Assembly (NCBI RefSeq): GCF_003576645.1
Contig: NC_044919.1
Coordinates: 27,724,591 to 27,788,590 of the forward strand
DNA: 64,000 nucleotides
Direction: 5' to 3'
DNA from: Ipomoea triloba
Lineage: Eukaryota > Streptophyta > Magnoliopsida > Solanales > Convolvulaceae
The notes beneath the pieces were generated by a model, which worked only from the letters and a program-made list of their open reading frames with translations, had not been told where the DNA came from and did no database searches. Positions 57,507 through 64,000 of this stretch are shown one piece after another (position 1 is the stretch's first letter; each line of letters starts with the position of its first letter). The position numbers and the translations under genes were made by a program.

Positions 57507-58587
57507 TTTAATTTAATTTTTTGTATGATTAAGAAATTAAAATTACTTTATGACCTTTTTTTCTTATATTAATATTTTAATAAATATCTTAAGTTGAAGG
57601 TTAGTTTACTAGATATAAGGTTGGAAATAATGTTATTCCAATATCATGGGTTCAACTCTTGTTTTTTGTTTTTAATAATTCGAGTGTCTGACTTTGCCAA
57701 ACCTATATCATGGAACTCATGAATCCTCTCTCCCTCAAACCCATGAGAAGTTAAGTGGAGTCAATAATCTAGCTTTGAAACTAGGTTAAACTCTTGTTAG
57801 TGGCATTTTTTTTTATCTTACTCTCTATTTGATTCGTGGAAAAGAATTGAGAATTAATTGAATTTAATTTCATTGAAAATAAATTACTTGAATTTTAATT
57901 CAATTGTTTGATTGGTGGAAATAAGTTGTTGAAATAATTAGTATAAACACAGATTTTCCTATAAAATAAAGATATGTGAATATAATATATGAATTCATGT
58001 TAAATCTTTTATCTCAAAATGTGCTGAAAATAAAATACAACTCGATAGTCAGGAATTTATTCTCTCAAATCTGAGGAGTTTACTTTTTATTGGAATAATT
58101 TTTTTATCAACGAGTCAATGACCTTGTGGATTAATAGTACGAAGTGGCTCTCCCAAATGAAAGTTATGAGTTCAGTAGAGACTCATTGTAAATACAATAT
58201 TGTAACAGTGTCAGTAGCACTAAAAACATTTTGATCAACCAAATAAGGTAAAATATATTTTCTCCTCAAATTGGAAGAAAAAAATACCGCCATGTCATAT
58301 AGCCACATAAACGTAATTAACTATTTAGCTAATGATAATAATAATACAGATACTATAATGTAATAAGGTCAATTGTATTTAAAATAGTAGAGACACTAAA
58401 GTGAGTAATTTTATAGTATAAAACTAAATTGGAAATTTCCATTAATTTTATTAAACCAAATTAAAACTTTAGCGACCTAACTTCGAATTTTATCTCGTTG
58501 CCTTAAACTGTGCCTCAACATTGGGCTATTGCCCCTACAAAAGTGGGCCTTTCTCATACTAATGTTTCAAGGCCCGGTTTCAGTAAT
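57507..58587. other. Intergenic DNA, no gene recognised
   Basis: AT-rich. 58090-58230 contains a diverged SINE-like piece (CCCAAATGAAAGTTATGAG, TCAGTAGAGACTCATTG). Nothing is coding. Confidence 0.4.
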
Positions 58588-58882
58588 TACTCATTATTGC
58601 ATGGACCATGGTCCACACAGCTGTGTGAACCATAAATAAAAAGTACATTTTTTTTTAACGTTAAAAAGTACATTTTTAATATATTAAAAGTACATTATTT
58701 TTATACATAAAGTACATTATTTTAGAGTACATTATTTTATACTGAAGGTACATTATTTGATATATACTATCAAATAATGTACCTTCAATACAAAAATAAT
58801 TTACTTTCAGCACAAAAATAATATACTTTTTTATTTTTGGTCCACACAGCTGTGTGAACCATGGTCCATGCAATAATTTGCC
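58588..58882. mobile_element. MITE of the TGGACC family (no clear TSD)
   Basis: The ends TTATTGCATGGACCATGG and CCATGGTCCATGCAATAATTT are inverted repeats, followed inward by TCCACACAGCTGTGTGAACC on both sides. The core has AGTACATTATTTTTATAC repeats shared with the element at 49.5 kb. Confidence 0.75.
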
Positions 58883-59291
58883 CCCCTATATAATATCCTC
58901 CCCATGTTCAATCCACAAATTATATTGTGGATCATATCCACCTTGTATGGTGACGCAAATTATGTTGTGGACCCAGGTCCACCTTGCAAGGTGGACCTGG
59001 ATCCAAAACTACGTCGTTTTGTCTTTTTTTTTTTAAAAAAAAAAATTAGTAAACATATTGCTGAATATAGAGTTGTCCAAAAATGTGTGAATGTAGAGGT
59101 TTCAAATTGTGAATGTAGAGTATAGAAATTGTGAATGTAGATTTATGATTGTGTGAATGTAGAGTTGCCCAGAAATGTGTTAATGTGGAGGTTTCAAATT
59201 GTGAATATGGAGTATAGAAATCGTGAATGTAGAGTTATGCATGTCTGAATATGTAATAGAGTTAAGAAGTTCTAGCAACTTGTAGCACTGT

Positions 59292-59404
59292 CACTACAAA
59301 AAAAACGCGTTTTTAGCGACGGACAAAATCCGTCGCTAAAAGGGCAAAATCTGTCGCTAAAAGGGTTTAGCGACGGAATCTGTCCGTCAGAAAAACCCTC
59401 CTTG
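59292..59404 (+). mobile_element. CACTA terminal fragment
   Basis: CACTACAAAAAAAACGCG starts it, followed by three TTTAGCGACGGA / CCGTCGCTAAAAGGG subterminal motifs typical of plant CACTA ends. The opposite terminus is absent. Compared with the sister sequence at 24.95-25.0 kb, about 45 bp of host sequence is missing at the right junction. Confidence 0.75.
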
Positions 59405-59588
59405 CTAGGACCTGTGAATATAGAGTTTTGAATGTGTGAATGCATAACAGTGGTAATATAGTTACTAAACATATAATCCTGTAATGTGTGAATGTGGAGT
59501 TTACAAATTGTGAATGTAGAGTATAGTGTATGTGAATGTAGAGTTTGTGTTCCACATTTCAGGCCAATATGTTTAGTAAAAAAAAAAA

Positions 59589-60494
59589 NNNNNNNNNNNN
59601 NNNNNNNNNNNNNNNNNNNNNNNNNNNNNNNNNNNNNNNNNNNNNNNNNNNNNNNNNNNNNNNNNNNNNNNNNNNNNNNNNNNNNNNNNNNNNNNNNNNN
59701 NNNNNNNNNNNNNNNNNNNNNNNNNNNNNNNNNNNNNNNNNNNNNNNNNNNNNNNNNNNNNNNNNNNNNNNNNNNNNNNNNNNNNNNNNNNNNNNNNNNN
59801 NNNNNNNNNNNNNNNNNNNNNNNNNNNNNNNNNNNNNNNNNNNNNNNNNNNNNNNNNNNNNNNNNNNNNNNNNNNNNNNNNNNNNNNNNNNNNNNNNNNN
59901 NNNNNNNNNNNNNNNNNNNNNNNNNNNNNNNNNNNNNNNNNNNNNNNNNNNNNNNNNNNNNNNNNNNNNNNNNNNNNNNNNNNNNNNNNNNNNNNNNNNN
60001 NNNNNNNNNNNNNNNNNNNNNNNNNNNNNNNNNNNNNNNNNNNNNNNNNNNNNNNNNNNNNNNNNNNNNNNNNNNNNNNNNNNNNNNNNNNNNNNNNNNN
60101 NNNNNNNNNNNNNNNNNNNNNNNNNNNNNNNNNNNNNNNNNNNNNNNNNNNNNNNNNNNNNNNNNNNNNNNNNNNNNNNNNNNNNNNNNNNNNNNNNNNN
60201 NNNNNNNNNNNNNNNNNNNNNNNNNNNNNNNNNNNNNNNNNNNNNNNNNNNNNNNNNNNNNNNNNNNNNNNNNNNNNNNNNNNNNNNNNNNNNNNNNNNN
60301 NNNNNNNNNNNNNNNNNNNNNNNNNNNNNNNNNNNNNNNNNNNNNNNNNNNNNNNNNNNNNNNNNNNNNNNNNNNNNNNNNNNNNNNNNNNNNNNNNNNN
60401 NNNNNNNNNNNNNNNNNNNNNNNNNNNNNNNNNNNNNNNNNNNNNNNNNNNNNNNNNNNNNNNNNNNNNNNNNNNNNNNNNNNNNNNNNNNNNN
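59589..60494. other. Assembly gap (N)
   Basis: About 906 N bounded by A-runs on both sides, inside the MULE-type element. Confidence 0.95.
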
Positions 60495-60868
60495 AAAAAA
60501 AAAAAAAAAAAACGGCGTCGTTTTTGGACCCAGGTCCACCTTGTAAGGTGGACCTGGGTCCACGACATAACTACTGGTATGGTGAATTATGGTTCAAAAC
60601 GACATCATTTTATATTAAGTGTCAATTAGTATACCATGTTTGATAGCATTATACTATATTATGTTAATATGAAATAATATTTGTTCTATATATTTATAAA
60701 CCAAACATTAATACGGAGTATAATTTACATAAACATTAAACTACATGTATATCATATATAGGTATTTCAATTCACTTTGTATTAGTTTCGTATTGTCCAT
60801 TCTATAAGTTTATAAAAATAAAGCTTAATATACGTAAACATTACATTACAAATGCACCATATTTAATA

Positions 60869-61408
60869 GAGTTAATACCCAATATAGTCATCGGCTATAG
60901 TGGTTTTACTCAATTTAGTCTTAAATGACTTGTTGTGCTCAATTTAGTCCTCAACTTTGATGGTTTTACACAATTTAATCCTTTTGTTAAAAATTCTCTT
61001 AGTGGACGATCAGAAATAGGTCATAATGGTAATTTCCCATCATTCATCCAATTTGGGATAATTCCTTCTTCTCCCCCTTATTAAGATCCACGTAGAAATG
61101 TAAATCTTCGTACTCAAACATTTATTTACTCTGTATTTATTTAGGGTTAAAGTTGATTTGGGTACGAAGATTTGCATTTCTGCGTGAATCTTAATAAGGG
61201 AAAGGAGAAGGAAGCATCCCAAATGGAATGAAGGATGAGAAATTACCATTAGGATCCTATTTCTAACAGTCAACTAACAAATTTTTAACAAAGGACTAAA
61301 TTATGTAAAACCATCAAAGTCGATGACTAAATTGAGCAAAAAAAAAAGTTATTTAGGATTAAATTGAGTAAAACCATTATAGTCAAGGACCATATTAGGT
61401 ATTAACTC
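60869..61408. mobile_element. Fold-back Mutator-type MITE, direct repeat ATATTTAATA at both ends
   Basis: The ends GAGTTAATACCCAATATAGTC and GACCATATTAGGTATTAACTC are inverted, and the pairing continues through most of the 540 bp (for example CCACGTAGAAATGTAAATCTTC against GAAGATTTGCATTTCTGCGTG). ATATTTAATA lies outside both ends (60859-60868, 61409-61418), consistent with a 9-10 bp duplication. Confidence 0.85.
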
Positions 61409-61505
61409 ATATTTAATAACATTCATCCTGTATTATGTTCATAACATTTGTTCTTATGATCATAGATCTACAAGGGACTATTTCGATCATCACATGCACC
61501 ATTTT
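61409..61505. other. Short spacer between MITEs
   Basis: Includes the right target repeat; nothing else is recognised. Confidence 0.4.
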
Positions 61506-61725
61506 TCTCCGAAAAATTAACTACTGAAATGGTCCCTTGACTATAGCAAAATTATCAATTTTGTCTCGAGTTAACATATGTCTAACGACAAAATGAACGG
61601 AGGATCAAATTGGTTAAGATTTTTAAAGTTGAGGGACTTAATTGGAAAAGAAAATAGTCAATGACCAAAATAGTAATTTCGCTATAGTTAAGGGACCATT
61701 TCGATAATTAACTCTTCCTGAAATT
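61506..61725. repeat. Fold-back MITE related to 63305-63744
   Basis: CTGAAATGGTCCCTTGACTA at the left pairs with the inverted AGTTAAGGGACCATTTCG at the right. The inner ACGGAGGATCAAATTGGTTA motif is shared with the 63.3-kb element. The target duplication is not clear. Confidence 0.7.
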
Positions 61726-62263
61726 AACTCTATGAAATTACTTTCACATAGAAAATAGGTTAATATCCAATATAATCTTATTACCTTGCAAATCTTAGGT
61801 ATTCCAAAATTACTTTTCTATATTCCATATTTTCCCTCTATTCATTGCATTGCCAATATTTCTTGTTTTATCCATGTCATTTTTCTTTTAATTTCTATAT
61901 TATATAAGCTAAATATTTACTTTTAAGATTAATCTCCTAAAAAAATATACAAATATTTCTCAAATTAAAATTCACAATAATAATGGCATCTTAATGTTGT
62001 GTTTTGATTCATAATAATTATGTTATAAGATATACTATTTTAAATTCCATAAATTACAAACAAGTTAAAATAATGTAATATAACTTAAAATATAACCTCC
62101 AATCAAACAAGATCCCTACAACTTTAATCAAATACATTAGGCAAGCTTACATTCTTGTAATCTCACATTACCTTCTTAAAGGTAATTCTATTACCTGTGC
62201 CAATCTCATGTTCCGTAAACAAAACGACCCCTTAAGGTAATTAGGTCAATGAGGTAATATGGT
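61726..62263. other. Intergenic DNA, no gene recognised
   Basis: AT-rich sequence; no coding frame or repeat of note. Confidence 0.35.
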
Positions 62264-62272
62264 CATTACCTA

Positions 62273-62423
62273 CAATAGTTATACCATGGACCCATGTCTA
62301 CCTTGCAATTTGTTGTGAACATTCAGTATGTAAATTGTGAAATTCAATTGTGAATATTCAGTATATAAATTATGAACATTCAGTATGTAAATTGTGTATT
62401 TTAGGTCCACAGAATAATTTGCG
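62273..62423. mobile_element. Mini MITE, TGGACC family, TSD CATTACCTA/CATTACTTA
   Basis: The left end CAATAGTTATACCATGGACC and right end GGTCCACAGAATAATTTGCG are both 20 bp and imperfectly inverted. The 9-bp flanks CATTACCTA (62264-62272) and CATTACTTA (62424-62432) differ at one base. The core has three AACATTCAGTATGTAAATTG repeats, also seen at 49.4 kb. Confidence 0.75.
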
Positions 62424-62432
62424 CATTACTTA

Positions 62433-63295
62433 CTTACCTACAATGATAGATTGCACCTAAACTATTTAAGCATGATTCTCTCAGTGTTTCAGTTACAATT
62501 TATATTACACCAATAAGCGGTAGACAAAATTATACTCCGTATGTATTATGTATGTGTATTGTGTAATGTGGTTATTGTATTTATATGTCTAGAGATATAT
62601 GGCCTAAAACAACATAAATAATTAAATATAGGTATCGTATTGACTTTATGAATAATGTTTGAAACAGAAGAGGACCCGGCCCGGGCGATATTATCCCCAC
62701 AAGGTCACAACCTTAAATTATAGCTAGCAGTGACACTAAAGTAAGCAAACACACTTTCTTTCTTTCTTTCTTTTACAGTACATATATGGTAGCAGATTGG
62801 GCACATGCATGCATGGGTGAAGTCACTAATAAGGGAACTGATTGGAACTGAGATATTTGATATATAAGTTTTTTTTTTTTTTGAAATATTTGATATATAA
62901 GTTATGTCGCAAGTTTTTAAATAATTTGTAGATTAGTTGTATTTTTGTTAATTAGCTAGATTCTTTAATTATTAAATTTATTTATTTAAAATTAGGTGAC
63001 GAAGGAATTGGAAACTCCACAGTCACTACTAGAGAGTGTGCATTAAGTAAACTCCGCTTTGTGTAATAGTCGGTAAGTGCAGGGCCGGCCCTGGGCAAGT
63101 CTGCACATGTTCACGCAACTTAAGACTAAATATAGTATATTAGGTAATTGATTTTAGTTTCCATACATGTTCACGCAACTTAAGCCAAATCCTACTAATT
63201 TTAGTTTTAGGTAATTCTTTATTCCTTTTCCTCATGTAATTCTATGTATCCAAGTCCTTTTCCTCACGCAATTCTATATTTCTATGTATTCAGTA
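62433..63295. other. Intergenic DNA, no gene recognised
   Basis: Contains (TTTC)n at about 62754-62771 and a near-duplicate ACATGTTCACGCAACTTAAG at about 63104 and 63164. Nothing is coding. Confidence 0.4.
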
Positions 63296-63304
63296 TTCAT
63301 AAAT

Positions 63305-63744
63305 GAGTTTATTACCGAAATGGTCCCTCGACTATTGCGAAATTACCAATTTAGTCCTCGACAATTTTTCGTACCCAATTAACTCCCTCGACTTTGAAAA
63401 TTTTAACCAATTTGGTCCTCCGTTTAGTTTGCCGTTAAAATCGAGACCAAATTAGTAATTTTGCTATAGTCAAGGGACCAAATTGGTAATTTTTTTATAG
63501 TTAAGGGACCAAATTGGTAATTAATTTTTCACTGAAATGGTCCCATGACTATAGTAAAGTTACCAATTTGGTCCCTTGACTATAGCAAAATTACCAATTT
63601 GGTCCCGGTTTTAACGACAAACTAAACGGAGGACTAAATTGGTTAAAATTTTCAAACTCGAGTGACTTAATTGCGTACGAAAAATTGTCGAGGACCAAAT
63701 TGGTAATTTCGCAATAGTCAAGGGACCATTTCGGTAATAAACTC
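63305..63744. mobile_element. Near-perfect fold-back Mutator-type MITE with 9-bp TSD TTCATAAAT
   Basis: TTCATAAAT flanks it at 63296-63304 and 63745-63753. The whole 440 bp is an inverted repeat with arms of about 200 bp: GAGTTTATTACCGAAATGG ... CCATTTCGGTAATAAACTC. Inside, ACCAATTTGGTCCCTTGACTA motifs repeat. Confidence 0.93.
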
Positions 63745-63825
63745 TTCATAAATGCATCCCTTTCCCCAATTTTTGTCTGCAGTACTGTTGCGCCATTAGT
63801 CCATTATTTTCCTTCACCGTACATA

Positions 63826-64000
63826 TTTATATTATTTGTTCGATAGAATTGAAGAATTCTTCTTGATCGTACAAAGTTCAAAGTTACAAATTTTCAAGTT
63901 TTTCAATTCTCAGGTAATTAAAATTACTAAATATTTCTTTATATTATTTGTTCGATATAATTGAAGAATTCTTCTTGATCGTACAAAGTTCAAAGTTACA
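63826..64000. repeat. 112-bp direct tandem duplication, cut by the window end
   Basis: TTTATATTATTTGTTCGATA followed by GAATTCTTCTTGATCGTAC and AAAGTTCAAAGTTACA recurs at 112 bp with one substitution. The second unit runs into the end of the window. Confidence 0.9.

Larger units (their letters stand above)
58954..60576 (-). mobile_element. Mutator-type MITE, TGGACC family, with 9-bp TSD GTATGGTGA (contains a gap)
   Basis: GTATGGTGA flanks it at 58945-58953 and 60577-60585. The left end is CGCAAATTATGTTGTGGACC and the right end GGTCCACGACATAACTACTG. Palindromes of the type GGTCCACCTTGCAAGGTGG and AACGACGTCGTT-like motifs lie near both ends. The core is the TACATTCACA repeat in inverted orientation, interrupted by a CACTA-like piece (59292-59404) and an N gap (59589-60494). 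The host sequence (CCACAAATTATATTGTGGATC ... AAAACGACATCATTTTA) looks like another member of the family, so this is a nested insertion. Confidence 0.85.

Noticed and set aside
59492..60643. Open frames running through the second N gap
   Set aside because: They consist of unknown residues plus element repeats.
61506..61725. 9-bp target duplication for the 61.5-kb fold-back
   Set aside because: The best candidate flanks match at only about six of nine positions, so I did not claim one.

Overview
The window looks like nuclear DNA of a flowering plant, probably a eudicot. It is AT-rich and its genes have GT-AG introns. It holds a plant-type CYP716 cytochrome P450, nuclear-type tRNA genes and an abundance of plant transposon classes: Ty1/copia, LINE, SINE, Helitron, CACTA, hAT, PIF/Harbinger, Stowaway-like and Mutator-like elements. 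I cannot name the species. Two N gaps and two single-N joins show it is a draft assembly.

Only two protein genes look intact, both on the minus strand. At 299-3119 lies a four-exon, 478-residue CYP716-family P450 with every expected P450 motif. At 30493-32385 lies a two-exon, 133-residue plant protein of unknown function whose 61-nt last exon supplies a C-terminal prenylation box (CVIL). There is also a good tRNA-Ile(TAT) at 48424-48497 and a weaker tRNA-Thr(CGT)-like gene at 37907-37978, next to a truncated tandem copy with a CAT anticodon.

The rest is a layered transposon landscape. 4046-10277 is a copia element with 135-bp LTRs and a 5-bp target duplication (TSD); a redundant 1.67-kb block inside it is probably an assembly error. 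11-14 kb holds fold-back MITEs in TA repeats. Three related Helitrons lie at 14.2, 21.7 and 55.8 kb. 17.5-21.5 kb has a PIF-like element and a 0.9-1.0 kb tandem duplication in which each copy took a different insertion. 24-27.3 kb has a large inverted repeat and a Pack-MULE-like element carrying a gene fragment. 33.5-35.1 kb has a Stowaway-like MITE and a PIF-like element with a SINE inside. 36.2-37.7 kb is a dead CACTA transposase. A hAT element lies at 40.1 kb and a non-autonomous CACTA at 43.9 kb. 45-48.3 kb is anomalous: a huge AGT/AGC microsatellite, a GC-rich organelle-like palindrome block and a CpG-rich field of degenerate repeats. 51.5-54.7 kb is a broken LINE, and 55-63.7 kb carries many Mutator-type MITEs.

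The most interesting pattern is a modular family of small elements. They share a terminal motif (roughly GCAAATTAT followed by TGGACC), often a nearby AACGACGTCGTT-like palindrome, and 9-bp target duplications where these can be read. Their cores, however, consist of quite different tandem repeats. One member (26178-27303) carries a recognisable exon-like fragment of an oxidoreductase-like (PF09791-type) protein. Duplicated flanks give natural empty sites for two other insertions.
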